Below are positions 1 through 13,142 of a stretch of DNA of 64,000 bases, piece by piece. The stretch is from Agrostemma githago (Eukaryota > Streptophyta > Magnoliopsida > Caryophyllales > Caryophyllaceae). The notes beneath the pieces were generated by a model. It made no database searches. It worked only from the letters and a program-made list of their open reading frames with translations, and had not been told where the DNA came from. The translations under genes were made by a program, and so were the position numbers. Location: NCBI GenBank assembly GCA_958450325.1, contig OY288261.1:15303277-15367276 (forward strand), in the 5' to 3' direction. Each line of letters begins with the position of its first letter. Within the stretch, counting starts at the first letter, position 1.

Positions 1-3000
1 AGCACTAACCAGTCAACTGCAGCCACCAAGCTAACTACGTCTGTTAATGGGGCACCTGAAGGAAGTAAAAACACTGGGAAGCTCTTTGCTATGGGGAAGC
101 AGGCTGCTGAGGAGGACACACAAGTTATCACGGGTACCTTTCTCGTTAACTCGAAACCTTCTTTTATTCTGTTCGATTCTGGGGCAACCCATTCATTTGT
201 AGCCTGTAACCATGTACCGAGTCTAGGGTTAGCATATTTTGAAAACATAGACGATGATGTTATCATACCCTCGGGGAAGTCGGTTAGGTGTACAAGGGTC
301 TTTCGAAATGTGTCTTTAATAGTTGGGGGAGTTGACCTGCCAATTAATTTAATAGAGTTTCCCTTGGATGACTTTGACATTATCCTGGGGATGGATTGGT
401 AAGGACGGTTTAGAGCCCAGATTGATTATAACCTCAAGAAAGTGTCATTAAGAGGTCCGAAGGGCGTTAGAGTGTCTTATAGAGGATTTGCAGTAAAGCC
501 AACTGTGAAGATCATAGCAGCCATTACCCTGAAGACCCACCTGAAGAAGGGGAGTCCGTTATTCTTGTGCCATGTACGGGACACTCGGGCTGAGGAGTTG
601 TCTTCTGACTCAATACCTGCAGTGAACGAGTTCGAAGACGTATTTCCCGAGGAGATCCCGGGGTTACCACCAAGGCGAGAAGTTGATTTCAGTGTTGAGC
701 TGAAGCCAGGGACGGGGCCGATCTCTAAGGCACCGTACCGCATGGGGCCTAAGGAGATGTCCGAGTTGAAGAAGCAGCTGGAGGAATTGATGGATAAGGG
801 GTATATCAGACCCAGCGTATCGCCGTGGGGTGCTCCTGTTTTGTTTGTGCAGAAGAAGGATGGGAGCATGAGACTGTGCATCGATTACAGGGAGCTGAAC
901 AATGTCATTGTGAAGAACTGGTACCCTTTGCCTCGGATTGATGATTTATTCGATCAACTGAGTGGGGCTGGTATCTTTTTAAAGATTGATTTGAGGTCCG
1001 GTTATCACCAGTTAAGGATCAAGAACGAAGATATTCCTAAGACCACATTCAGAACTCAGTATGGCCACTATGAATTTGTGGTGATGCCGTTTGGTCTAAC
1101 AAATGCTCTTGCTGTTTTCATGGATTTGATGAACCGAGTTTTTCGGCCCTACTTGGACCAGTTCGTGGTGGTGTTCATCGCCGATATCCTGGTTTATTCA
1201 AGGAACCGAGAAGAGCATGCAGAGCATCTGAGGATCGTATTGCAACTACTTCGAGACAACCAGTTGTACGCTAAGTTATCAAAGTGTGAGTTCTGGTTGG
1301 AGAAAGTCGCATTCTTGGGACATGTGATTTCGAAAGAGGGTGTATCTGTAGACCCGAGCAAGATCGAAGCTGTCTCAAAGTGGCAGGCGCCAAAGAATGT
1401 GGCAGAGATTCGAAGTTTCTTGGGGTTAGCCGGGTACTATCGAAGGTTCGTGAAGGATTTCTCAAAGATAGCAAGACCTTTGACTAACCTTAGGAGGAAG
1501 GAGATTCGGTATAGGTGGGATGACAGCTGTGAGAGGGCGTTCCAAACCTTGAAGGAGCGTTTGACTACCGCTCCAATCCTGGCCTTACCCGAAGGGAGCG
1601 AAAATTTTGAGGTGTACACTGATGCATCGAAGAATGGGTTGGGTTGTGTGCTAATGCAGAATGGGAAGGTCATTACGTATGCTTCACGTCAGCTGAAGAC
1701 TTACGAAGAGAACTACCCGACTCATGACCTAGAACTTGGGGCAGTGGTGTTTGCTCTAAAAATAAATATGGAGATATTATCTGTATGGGGCAACATTCAA
1801 GGTGTTCTCAGACCACAAGAGCTTGAAGTACATCTACACACAGAAGGAGCTGAATATGCGGCAGAGGCGATGGATAGAGCTGATCGGAGAGTATGATATG
1901 GAGATTTTGTACCATGAGGGAAAGGCAAACGTGGTGGCCGACGCTCTAAGCAGGAAATCTGTGCATTCCTTGTGTTTGGATATGTCCAGATTGAGGCTAA
2001 GGAATGAAGTACAACAGATGGGGATTCATATGATAAGAAAAGGGGAAACAACGTCGGACTTGGCGATTCAACCCGAGTTGTACGCCGAAATACGAGAGGA
2101 GCAGTTTTTGGATCAGAAGTATGTAATGTGGTGAGCCCGCATTGAGAGAGGTGAACCCTCAAATCTCACCATGCACCCAGATGGGAGCCTCAGGTTCAAC
2201 GACAGGTGGTGGGTGCCGGAAGGAGGAGATTTAAGGAGGAAAATCATGACCGAGGCACATTGTAGTCCTTACTCGGTACATCCGGGTGGGGACAAACTGT
2301 ATAAGGATCTGAAGAAGACATTCTGGTGGGAGAATATGAAGAGAGAGGTGGCCGAGTTTTTGTCCAGATGTCTGACTTGTCAGAAGGTCAAGAGTGAACA
2401 CAAACGACCACAGGGTAAACTGCAACACTTAGAGGTACCTGAGTGGAAGTGGGACTCCATTTCCATGGATTTCATTGTAGGATTTCCGAGAACCCCAAAG
2501 GGGAATAATATGATTTGGGTGATAGTAGATCGACTCACCAAGTCGGCTCACTTCGTGCCAATGAAGGATACGTGGAGTAAGGCTGAGTTAGCAATGGCTT
2601 ATAAGAGGCATGTCCTGAAATTACATGGAGTACCTAAGGACATTGTGTCAGATCGTGATTCGAGGTTTATATCGAAATTTTGGCAGGAGCTGCAGGAGTC
2701 CTTGGGCACACAATTAAAGATGAGTACAGCCTTTCACCCTGCGACTGACGGTCAGACAGAACGAACCATACAGACTTTGGAAGATATATATGTTACGGGC
2801 ATGTGCATTGGAATTTCGAGGTTCGTGGGAGGATCGACTTGATTTGATTGAGTTCTCTTACAACAACAGCTACCATGCTAGCATCCAGATGGCACTGTTT
2901 GAAGCTTTGTATGGGAGGAAGTGTAGGAGCCCGGTATGTTGGGACGAGAAGGCCGACGCAGTAGTGCTGGGACCTCACATGATTCAGGAGATGATCGAGC

Positions 3001-3536
3001 AGGTACATGTAATCCGACAGAAGATGCGAGCAGCACAGGATCGTCAGAAGAGTTATGTCGATCTCCACCGCGGAGAGGTTAAGTTTGCTGTGGGTGATAA
3101 GGTCATGCTGAAAGTGTCACCTATGAGAGGGGTTATGAGGTTCGGGAAGAAGGGCAAGTTGAGTCAAATGTTTATTGGACCGTATGAAATTCTGGATAGG
3201 ATAGGGGAGGTGGCGTATCGGTTAGCACTTCCCCCATCACTTGATAAAGTCCATAATGTGTTTCATGTTTCCCAGTTGAGGAAATACTTGAGTGACCCGG
3301 CTCACATCATTGAACCCGAGACGATCCAGTTAGACGATTCTCTTACTTATGAGGAGGGGCCAAAGGAAATCTTAGACCGAAAAGTCCGAAAAACTCGGAG
3401 AGGGGAAACAGCTCTTGTCAAAGTTTTGTGGTCTAATCACAACGTCGAGGAGGCCACTTGGGAAACAGAATCATCAATGCGTGAACGTTTTCCTCATCTC
3501 TTCGATCAGGTAATTACTTTGGTTACGGGGACGTAA
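1..3536 (+). pseudogene. Chromovirus Gag-Pol polyprotein remnant (PR-RT-RH-IN-chromodomain)
   Basis: The open frame starts at base 1. The aspartic protease motif LFDSGATHSF lies near 170-195. A TAA at 400-402 interrupts the frame just after GMDW, and the same frame resumes at once. RT spans about 640-1300; its active site reads FIADIL where YVDD/FADD-type is usual, so the second catalytic aspartate pair is partly altered. RNase H starts with VYTDASKNGLG near 1610. A net +1 shift near 1755-1765 moves the frame to 1802-2134, which ends at TGA 2132-2134. Integrase follows: HPGG.K zinc-binding region with CLTCQ near 2370, then the catalytic core with DRLTKS and SDRDSRF. A second net +1 shift occurs near 2782-2795. 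The last part (2790-3536) holds the GPY/F-like segment and a chromodomain ending VEEATWETESSMRERFPHLF. These enzymes would copy and integrate the element; four lesions make that impossible here. Confidence 0.9.
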
Positions 3537-3721
3537 CCTTGTCTTTAAGAAGGGTAGGATGTAACAATCCGACCCATGTTATATACTTAAATTTCATCGT
3601 ATAGTCGTATAGACATTTCATGCTACTTACCATGTTATTAGAAGGCTAACTCTTTGGAGGTCTGTTGAGGTTGTGTCAGGGAACGAACTTCGGGACGAAG
3701 TTCCTTATAAGGAGGGTAGAT
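3537..3721 (+). other. 3' untranslated spacer with polypurine tract
   Basis: Non-coding stretch between the chromodomain stop and the LTR. It ends with the purine-rich AAGGAGGGTAGAT next to the LTR, the expected polypurine tract for plus-strand priming. A second look-alike border, AGAAGGGTAGGA followed by TGTAACAATCC, lies at about 3548-3570. The downstream one is preferred because its TGTAAT start pairs with the TTACA end at 5860. Confidence 0.7.
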
Positions 3722-4723
3722 TGTAATGTCCGTGTTTTATGGTGGGTTAATCTGAGTCGAGACGGTAAGTTAAACGGACTTGGTGGGCCTCAACCAACGT
3801 AAACCGTATTCTTTTAGCGCACACTACCTCTATTATAGATATTATATAGTACTAATACGGAGTACTAATTAACCTAGCACACGCACACCCTATTTATTCC
3901 CTACCATACCTCACATCAATGCATATCCCACGACTAAAACAATAGAACTAGGGCAAATCGCCGCACGAAAGAAGAAGAAGCAAAGGGGGGGAAACTAAGA
4001 GTCGGATCGGACCGTCGGTAGTCTAGACCCGTACGCACGACCTAGGTATGCCACGCTACTTCTCTCCTCGCTACTTCTTTCCCGTTTAATTACGCCATTA
4101 TAGAATTCTAAGGTCTCGGTGTCGGGATGGACATTATCGAGGGTTGTTATTGTCATTATTGTGGTCGGATCGTATCATGACGTCGGTATTTTATCACGGT
4201 ATCGGGTACCCATTTGTGAGTTGTTACCGTAGTTGGGTCGGGTATAACCGCATTGTATCGTGCTATGATCGAGTGTTGTTGTAGTTACCGTAGTGGTTGT
4301 ATAAGTTACTCAAAGTGTTTGTTCGTTGTTGGTTCGTTGTTGGTTCATATTATGGTTGTGGTCTACTGGTTTTGGCTCAGACGCCATTGTTGTGAGGGAC
4401 ATAGCTAAGGCGCATGTTGCAGGTAGTAGCAGGATATAATGTGTATTTGGCATGGTGCATATTGGTTTGTGCGTGATTAAATGATGATAAGTGGCTGGAT
4501 GATAATTATAATTATAATACACATATGCATGCACACTTATACAAATCAGAAGGTTGAGCAAGTAGGGTAGGAATTTGTGAAGCTCCACATTTTAGTCGGT
4601 TATATATACTGCATACTCACTCATATGTGTTTATTCACAAACGCACCATAAGATCATTATTTTCAGGGTTCAGTATATTAGGACATGAGGCATTCGGTTC
4701 AATTCTATCAGTCAGGTCAATAG

Positions 4724-4807
<84 letters not shown>

Positions 4808-5860
4808 GGTGTCGTTAGTACAGTAACGATAATAATAAGTTGTTGTAGGTCGCGTTATTTAGTCGGTACCGGTTCGCTTTATAAGTCAAATACGTTACTA
4901 TCGATATTAATTCATGTATATAATATTTTATTAGGTTCGGACTTTGTAGAGTTTCCGTGGTGATCTGTACTAACGACTCGGTGGTGACCTGCTAATTAGG
5001 TAAGGTTTTCCTTACTTAGATTATGTTAATATTATGATGCATGTTTGAGGTACGAGCTCGATGTGATATTGTGATAATGAGAATAATGTTGAATAATGAT
5101 GAGAGAATGATATGATTGATGAATATTTATATATTGGAGTTGGTGAGGCTAGCTTTAGACCTAGCCGGGACCCTTGATCACGGTCCCCTCCCTTATTTCT
5201 CCTCGCGGGTTGTTGAACCTGCGGGGGGTGTGCACACTCGGAATGAAAGGGCCTGCCAGAAGAGTTGAGAGGAGATTTTGATTGGTACCAATGTTGGTAC
5301 TGAGAATATTGAGATGAGAATATGGGTTGGTACCGTGATGGTACTGAGGATGTGAAAATGATATTAATTGGTACCAATGATGGTACTAAGACTGTTGAGA
5401 CTGGATGTTTTATTCTGTACATGTATATTAATGTTAGCATGTTCTAACCGTGTTCTCTGTTTAAATTGTCACCCTAATTTATTGGGGACCTGCGACGATC
5501 CAATTGACATTTTTGATCTTTTAGGGAGCAGAGTATTGATGCAGATGTGGATCCTTGATGTGTGCTTAACTGAAGGGATTTGTTGTTCGGGAAGGGAGTG
5601 CGTAACCAACATTGTCATACTCTTAGCATGTTTCCGTCATTAGTACTGAATAGACCCTTTTTGTTTATGTACTCATTTTGGGTTTTGTAACCGTACTTAG
5701 TTCCGAACTTGGTTTGCATCCTTTGAATAATCTATTAACCTCGGTTGTGTTTCAGTATTGTTTTGTGATGAGACTACGACCTCGGTTAACCCGGGATGGT
5801 AACACTCTCATTTATCCGAGAAGGCCTAGTTAAGGCTCTTGGATAAACGGGGGTGTTACA
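3722..5860 (+). repeat. 3' LTR of the chromovirus (about 2.14 kb)
   Basis: It starts TGTAATGTCC directly after the polypurine tract and ends GGGTGTTACA, giving a perfect TGTAA/TTACA inverted terminal repeat. It contains an (ATA)n microsatellite and diverged GGTACC/GGTACT modules at 5283-5400. Short ORFs inside it are compositional. Confidence 0.85.
4724..4807. repeat. (ATA)n microsatellite, about 28 units
   Basis: Uninterrupted ATA/TAA trinucleotide run inside the chromovirus LTR. A long pure run suggests recent slippage. Confidence 0.97.
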
Positions 5861-6325
5861 GGCCCTCCACCAACTTTCCCAGAATTCTAACTTCCTTTTC
5901 AAAACTTTCCTATTCTTAGGACTTCCCGTATTTAGCAGTGTCGGGTCTTGTCATAAGTCGTCGAAAGTCTTTAGCGTCGAAACTCCGTCGATCTTACATC
6001 ACGGGTTTCCTCCCTATCCCAGTCCGCCTTATTTGACTAAGGCATGGCCCACCTACGTAGAACATACCCCTACCAAGGAAAGCCCGTTTACACACTCGAG
6101 TCCAAACTAGAAAGTCACACGCGAACTTTCTCTCTAGCAGGACGGCCCCCACGACCTTTCCTAAGGGAATTTCGCCCGTCTTTCAATCCGTTAGTCGAGT
6201 CATCCTAATTCGAGAATCCTTTAACTTAAGGGTCTACCCTAAACCGCAGGGTCATCCTTATTCGAGTCAAGTCGAGGGTCTCTAGCGTCGAAGCTCTGTC
6301 GATCTTACATCGCAAGTTTCTTCCC
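5861..6325 (+). repeat. Fragment of Tat family A leader (5' untranslated region)
   Basis: Bases 5915-6110 closely match 23143-23340 in the leader of the complete family A element (shared landmarks GGACTTCCCGTATTTAGCAG and GTCGATCTTACATC). From about 6120 it is more diverged, and the CTAGCGTCGAAGCTC/GATCTTACATC module recurs near 6280-6310, so the leader contains internal repeats. It ends abruptly at about 6325 against copia coding sequence. Confidence 0.75.
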
Positions 6326-9300
6326 TTACATTGCTCAAAAGAAAGGTGGTCAAGCCGCTCAAGCCAACATTGCTGAATCAGATGATGATATTATTGTTGC
6401 GGTGGTGGTTGAGGCCAATCTTGTGGCGAACGCGGGTGACTGGATTCTGGACACATGAGCGTCAAGACATCTCTGTGCCAACAAGGAGCTGTTCGCTGAA
6501 CTTGAAGATGTAGCTGATGGTGAAAAGGTCTACATGGGTAGCTCTTCCTCTACGCTGACCACAGGAAAAGGCAAGGTCTTTCTTAAACTTACCTCTGGGA
6601 AAACTCTTGCCCTTCATAATGTTTTGTATGTCCCTACTTTGGGTAGAAACCTAGCATTTGGTGCCTTGTTAAACAAAGTTGGTGTGAAACTTGTTTTTGA
6701 GGCTGACAAGGTTGTAATGTCTCGCAACGGGGATTTTGTGGGCAAGGGTTATCTCAGTGGGGGATTATTCATTTTGAACATTGACTCTTCTGCTATTAAT
6801 AATAATCCTTCTGCTTCTGCTTATATCGCTGAGTCTATTAATGATTGGCATGCTAGATTAGGTCACGTGAATTATGAATCAGTTAAAAAATTGAAAGCAA
6901 TGTCGCTTATTCCATCTTTAACCACCGAAGTCTTCACTAAATGTCCTAGTTGTGTAGAAGCTAAGTTTACTAAGAAGACTAGTAAACCAGTTAAAATTAG
7001 ACATAAGAGTCTTCTCGAGTTAATTCACACCGACCTAGTGACTTCAAGAGTACTATGAGTAGAGGAGGTAAATTTTATTATGTCACTTTTATTGATGATT
7101 TCTCAAGGTACACTAAAGTGTATTTACTTAAGAATAAAAGTGAAGCTGAAGAGATGTTTATTAAATACAAAGATGAGGTAGAAAATCAACTTGACAGAAA
7201 GATTAAAAGAGTCGGGTCTGATAGAGGTGGTGAATATAGCTCTAATTACTTAATAGATTTTTGAGAGAAAAATGGATTAATTCATGAGTCTAGCCCACCT
7301 TACCAACCTCAGTCCAATGGAGTAGCTGAACGTAAAAACAGAACTTTAAAAGAAATGATGAATGCTATGCTTTTAGGTTCTGGCTTTTCTGACGATATGT
7401 GGGGGGAAGCAGTGCTTTCAGCTTGTCACATTCTTAACAGAGTACCTCATAAGAAATTAGACAAGACACCCTATTAATTTTGGAAGGGTTATGCCCCTAA
7501 CTTAAGCTTTCTTAAAGTGTGGGGGTGTTTGGCTAAAGTTGGTTTACCGAGTTCTAAGAGGCCTACTATAGGATCTAAGACATATGATTGCATTTTCATT
7601 GGTTATGCTCAAAACAGTGTTGCTTATAGATTCTTGTCATTGAATGATCGTTCTATTTCTGAAGCAAGAGATGCCGAGTTTTTTGAGCATGTTTTTCCTT
7701 TAAAGAAAGTTGTTGATTCACCTCCTGATTTGCCTGATATGCCTATTAATTCTGTTGATAATTCTATGCATGCTAGTAGTAGTATTGTTGATGATCATGC
7801 TAGTGCTAGAAGGAGTAAAAGGCCTAGAATTGAAAAGAATTTCGGAGATGATTTTATCACAACGTTCTTAACTGAAAATGCTAGTGATGATTGTGCTTGA
7901 TTTGAATTCGTTTCTGCTTATTTAATAGAAGATGACCCAAAAACATATGATGAAGCTATGAGATTCATAGATGCTATTTTTTGGGAAGAAGCTATTAAAA
8001 ATGAGTTAGATTCTATTGCATTTAATCAGACCTTGGAATTGACAGATAGTAAACCCATTAGTGGTAAATGGATTTTCAAAAGGAAACTGAGACCTGACAG
8101 TACAATAGAAAGATTCAAAGCTAGACTTCTAGTGAGAGGGTTTACACAAAAGAAAAATATTGATTATTTCGATACCTACTCACCTGTGACTAAGATTTCC
8201 ACCATTAGAACTCTTATTGCTCTGGCTGCTATTCATGATCTTGTTGTTCATCAAATGGATGTTAAAACTGCTTTCTTGAATGGTGACCTAAAAGAAGAGA
8301 TCTATATGACACAACCCGAGGGGTTTGTGGTAAAGGGTCAAGAGAGTAAGGTGTGTAAATTGAGAAAGTCACTATATGGTCTAAAACAAGCACCTAAACA
8401 GTGGTATGAGAAATTTCACAACACTTTGATTGAGGATGGCTACATAACTAATAATTCTGATTCATGTGTGTACTCTAAGATGTTTGGATCAGACTGTCTG
8501 ATTTATACCTATACGTTGATGACATGTTAATTCTTGGTAGTAATTTATTTGTTGTAAATAAAACCAAACAATTTCTGTCGTCACGTTTTGAGATGAAAGA
8601 CTTAGGAGAAGCTGATGTTATTCTTGGAATCAAATTGATCAGAAACTCATCTGGAGTTTCCTTAAGTCAATCTCATTATGTTGAGAAAGTGTAGAAGAAA
8701 TTTGATAGTTTTGATGTTACACCTGCTAGAACTCCTTATGATGCTAGTATACCTCTGTGTAAGAACTTGGGTGAGAGTGTATCCCAAAAAGAGTATGCTA
8801 AGGTTATAGGAAGTGTGATGTTTCTCATGAACTGTACTCGACCTGACATTGCTTATGTTGTTAGTAGGCTAAGTCGGTATACACATAACCCTGATAATGA
8901 ACATTGGAATGCTCTTCATCGTTTACTAAGATACTTGAAAGAAACAATTAATTCATGTCTACATTTTGGTAAATATCCTGTTGTGTTAGAGGGATTTACT
9001 GATGCGAATTGGATTAAAGGTAATGATGAAACAACTTCTACAAGTGGTTATGTGTTCACCTTAGGAGGAGGAGCTATATCGTGGAAGTCTGCGAAACAGA
9101 CTTGTATAGAAACCTCCAACATGGAGTCCGAGTTCATTGCTCTTGAGCTGGCAAGTCAGGAAGCTGATTGGTTGAGAAATTTACTAGCTGACATACCAGT
9201 GTGGGGGGGACAGGTTGCACCGGTCTCCTTACACTGTGAATGTCAAGCAGCCATCGGCATTGCTAAGAATGATGTCTACAATGGTAAGAAAAGACATATC

Positions 9301-9468
9301 CGGATCAGGCATGCTGTGGTGAAACAATTCCTTAAAAATGGAGTGGTTGCAATAGACTTTGTGAGGTCTGAACGCAATCTTGCAGATCCTTTCACAAAAG
9401 GAATACCGAGAAGAGTAGTTCTCGACTCTTCGAGGGGAATGGGGCTAAGATCCTTAAGTCAAGATTAG
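6326..9468 (+). pseudogene. Degenerate Ty1/copia Gag-Pol polyprotein
   Basis: The homology begins just before the protease, so gag is missing. The protease motif WILDT is followed by TGA in place of the glycine codon (6456-6458), destroying the DTGA active site. GAG-pre-integrase (WHARLGHVNYESVKK) and CPSCVEAK lie at 6840-6970. The integrase core (HTDL, FIDDFSRY, SDRGGEYSS, then PYQPQSNGVAERKNR) is broken by a frameshift near 7040, TGA 7262-7264 and TAA 7477-7479. A further in-frame TGA lies at 7898-7900. RT starts near 7960 (TFLNGDLKEEIYM-like motif, SLYGLKQAPKQW); the frame shifts near 8510 at the YVDD region, and TAG occurs near 8692. RNase H runs to 9468 (FTDANW, SNMESEF, ADPFTKG). The order PR-IN-RT-RH identifies Ty1/copia. 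At least seven lesions make it a pseudogene. Confidence 0.92.
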
Positions 9469-9867
9469 AGTATGAATCTTGATGGGCTCAAAAGCTTACA
9501 TTCCTATGGCGATACATAATCCATAGCCAGTTTTGGTGGTGCTTTGAGACGCACTTGATGGATTGTGTGAGTAAATAAAGGTTTGACTTAGGTCCTTAAT
9601 GGCTTACATGAGATGTGCTGTTGAGAAGCACTAAGCCACCTACGTGTGTGTGATGGGTTTCTTACCATCTAGTTGAGAGTGTGAATTTCACTAGAGCACT
9701 CACTAGAACCAAGGTAAACACATGGTTTTGAAAGCGTTGCACTTTGATATTGCGGAACGACCAATTTTGAAGGTATGATATGTGTTGTGGGGGTCTCAAC
9801 CGAAGCTCAATTAGGAATTCAAATCGAAAGATATTCACTAGTTGTAAGTAAGTTGTTGCCTCATCTC
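9469..9867 (+). other. 3' non-coding tail of the degenerate copia element
   Basis: Follows the RNase H stop. A G-rich tract (GTTGTGGGGGTC) near 9785 is the best polypurine candidate, but no complete LTR follows. Family A LTR sequence starts at about 9868, so the copia 3' LTR was truncated or deleted. Confidence 0.5.
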
Positions 9868-10472
9868 ACTAACCGTTTGTTACTTCTTTTGTCAATTTAA
9901 TTCTCGTTTATTTTATTGTACTAAATGAACCCACATGCTAAAATTCAACTTCGACGTTAGAATTAATTGCATTAAATTGACTTAGAAACCCTTTTCAATT
10001 CCATTCACATGCTTAGGGAAAATAATCTTTGCATATCATTTTCCCGTTCAACTAACGCGCGTATTAGAAAGTCACTCGAGTTCTTAGTAGAGGCCGCTAA
10101 GTGCGGGCGGGGTTGGGTGTCATTTGTGGGCTTCCCAACACGTACCCTCACCCCTTACTCAGAACCTCGGTTTCCGGATGTCCGAAACCGTTGGCGCACG
10201 AGAGTCATTCAATACACGATATCCGATAATGTCGATATCGGTATCAAATGCAAAGGGACGAGCCCAATAAACTCTGACATCGGAAATGGGCCGTATTTTG
10301 TATGCGGCCCACTACGACATAGAGTGGGCTCGAATGGTTCCGAATAACCACAAAATTCGGTGGCGACTCCACATAGACCTAAATTTCAATTGGATCCATT
10401 CTCATATGGAGATTCATTCGCCTCCCCAAACCCGCGCGTGGCCGCGTCGGGGTGGACCTACGTCATGTCCAC
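9868..10472 (+). repeat. 3' portion of a Tat family A LTR
   Basis: About 600 bp nearly identical to the ends of the other family A LTRs (21880-22472, 25330-25936, 46920-47517). It ends exactly at the LTR terminus TGTCCACA; no PBS follows, so the right side is flanking DNA and this is the right end of an LTR. Confidence 0.88.
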
Positions 10473-11020
10473 AATCCTGAAATAGGTTATGTACAATTAA
10501 TATAGAATTATGTACAATAGTGTCCTCAGATGAGTTATGGACATCTGATATAGAATTATGTACATAATGTCATCAGATGGGTTACGTACAACTAATATAG
10601 AAATATCTAAAATAATATCCTCAGGTGGGTTATGTACAACTAATATAGAATTATGTGAGGTAATATCCTCAGAAGGATTATGTAAAGCTGATATGTAAAC
10701 ATATACATTACATAATCACCTATATACTGTACTTTGTAAATTGTTACAAGCGCAACAAAATAAACTTATGACGTTCTTCTGTAAATAGTCAAAAACTTAA
10801 AATGTACAAATTAGTACTTTACATGGGTTATGTACAACTAATATAGAATTATGTACAATAATGGTCTAATATGAGTTATGTACAGCTGATATAGAATTAT
10901 GTACATAATGTCATCAGATTGTAAATTGTTACAAGCGCAACAAAATTTCTACTTTAAGATGTAACTAGATGGGTTATGTACTGCTGATATAGAATTATGT
11001 ACAATGATGTCCTCAAATGT
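10473..11020. repeat. Degenerate tandem array, unit about 45-60 bp
   Basis: The unit contains GGGTTATGTACAACTAATAT followed by AGAATTATGTACAAT and GTCCTCAG. It recurs about eight times with deletions, e.g. near 10495, 10540, 10575, 10630, 10825, 10870 and 10970. TTGTAAATTGTTACAAGCGC occurs twice (about 10735 and 10919). No coding potential is seen. Confidence 0.75.
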
Positions 11021-13142
11021 TTTGAAATTTATAACTCAAAATGTTAAAATTTCACGATAGCCCAAAATTTTAAATTAGTCAGACTTTTCATAACATAAGT
11101 TCGGGGAAATGATAAACGGATAAATATAGTCGAAGTCAACGACAAAATGAAACAGAAATTTTCAAACCCGATAAAGAAATCGAAGGGATTGGCCGAAGAA
11201 GAAGTAGCAAGATAAGGAAAGTTAAGGGAAGGAACGAAATTGAGAGTCAAAAGAGCTCTCGAGGATCAGAGAATAAATTAACCATCTCGAGATTCCTGGC
11301 ACGACTCCCACAACATGGGTTCCTAATTTCCATCAAATAACGTAACTCCAACATTAAGCAATAGGTGGCACTACTCGGTTATAATCCCAAAAATGTCTTA
11401 CGTGACTATCCAATCATTCAAACGACACGATACTAATCCCCAAATGCTATAAAAACTAATCTCGTCAATTAAAGTTCCAACGGTCATCAGACAAACCGAA
11501 ACTCGCAAACGATAAGGTTCCTAAATCCAAAGCTCATAAAGTTTGAACTCGAGGTACACTACAAATCTCTCGAGTAAGGATCATTAAACAAGATCCACCA
11601 ATTTAACAAGGCTCGGGTACGAAATCCTCAAAAATGATCATCAACATATTTAATATGCCCCAAGTACAAAACTTGGAAAAGTACAACGAATCCTCAAACA
11701 CGCTCAAACCTATAGGTAATGGCGCGAACACTCCCATCTTCAAATACGTCATTCAACTAAGGTTTTTTGGGAATTCCATCAATCTCATATCGTACCAGCG
11801 AAACCACCAAAATATTTATTAACTCAACGAAGCCACAATCTCGTTGGTCTAAGGTTCTAAACTGAAAGTCCCAAAAAGATGATATGTACTATAATATTCC
11901 TCAAAACAACACAATAAGCTCAAATTATGGTTATGCGAGATACTTCTCTTCTTCAAGATTAAGAATAATTCACCCAAGTTAGATCACTCAACTCCAAATT
12001 TTATAGGTTACAATCCTGAACAATGATCAACGATCTAATCCACAAGAAATACGGGTAATCTATGTCAACCAAAATTTCTAACAACATTAATGAAAACCTT
12101 TAAGGGTACCACAACAGACTAACACTTTAAACAGTACACTATGATCCCAAATATTCACGATGCATCCATCAAATAAGCATTAGGTAAGAATCCCAAAGTA
12201 ATATTATCAGTTACGCTTAGTTCGGTTCTAGGTTAGGTTCTAGGTATTCATCAAATATGACATACTCTTACTACTCCAAAATATATTCAGCTCTAAGTAC
12301 TCCAAAATAATCGAGTAACCTATAACCCAAGGTTCAATCTTTAAAGCATCATCCTAATTCCATAAATCAACAATTTGACAATCAAATCAATCCTCAAGAA
12401 TTTCTTACTTGCTTAGAAGGTAGGGTAGACTCACAATCCTCAACTCATAGGTAATAAGGGTTTAAAAAATCTCAAACATCTATAACACGGGTTCACCAAG
12501 ACGGAAATCGGTCAAACCAAGAATCTCAAGAGGAAAGATGGTAAAGTAGGAGAATAGAACAAATATTCACCAAGCGAATGAAGATGAGAACATATACGAG
12601 AAGAATTGGAAGAAGTAGAGGAAGGAAGAAAAGAATCGATGATCCTAAATGACCAAGATTTAAAACGAGAATAGAATCTTCAGACCTCTAAGGTTCCACA
12701 AAGGGACTCGCGGTATCTTCACCTCCTCGTAGAGACACGAGGACCTCAGTGTTGCTTCATCTGGATCTACTGCAACATCTTAGAACATGAATCTACTCCT
12801 CATCGTCCAACCTGTAGCTTAAGCAAACTGAACCGAAGCTAAAAAGTCACCATCAGCATCTTTCTTGGAGCACCAACTTGTCCACTCGAGTCAGCAGGCG
12901 TTGAGAGTGCTAAGCAGGTCTTGTCCCGATCTGGAGCAGCATATCAACATCTTGTTCTTTCATCTTCTTCTCGATAAAAGAAACAAATATTCAATGCTAG
13001 TCATTGAGTTACAAGAACAATTAATCCTAACAGTTAAGTCCTTATTTTGTTTCTACCCATCTCTTACTAATATTTCTTTTAAATGTTTAAATCATTTACT
13101 GGTATTTTCCTAGAATCAGGTGTAAGCGTCGGGAGCAACAAT
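11021..13142. other. Non-coding DNA, possibly the 5' internal region of a minus-strand LTR element
   Basis: No protein family was recognised on either strand. It sits immediately inside the PBS of the minus-strand LTR at 13157-15952, so at least its right part should be that element's leader. The left limit is unclear and no gag was found; the element is either truncated or a non-coding derivative. Confidence 0.4.

Larger units (their letters stand above)
1..5860 (+). mobile_element. Ty3/gypsy chromovirus (Tekay/Del-like), 5' part outside the window
   Basis: The segment enters the window inside the protease region and continues through RT, RNase H, integrase and a C-terminal chromodomain to a 3' LTR at 3722-5860. 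The domain order PR-RT-RH-IN-chromodomain and the pre-LTR text (GGGACGAAGTTCC, then AAGGAGGGTAGAT, then TGTAATGTCC) fit Tekay/Del chromoviruses. The coding part carries two nonsense codons and two frameshifts, so the copy is dead. The 5' LTR and target duplication cannot be seen. The right flank (5861 on) is Tat-family leader sequence, which suggests this element inserted into an older Tat copy. Confidence 0.9.

Noticed and set aside
3560..3721. Alternative 3' LTR start at TGTAACAATCC
   Set aside because: The later border at 3722 has the canonical Tekay pre-LTR text and a perfect TGTAA/TTACA pair with the end at 5860.
4627..4818. 63-codon ORF with a long asparagine run
   Set aside because: Produced by the ATA/AAT microsatellite in the chromovirus LTR; no domain and no conserved context.
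12865..13113. 82-codon plus-strand ORF near the minus-strand LTR
   Set aside because: Antisense to the leader of that element, no recognised domain.
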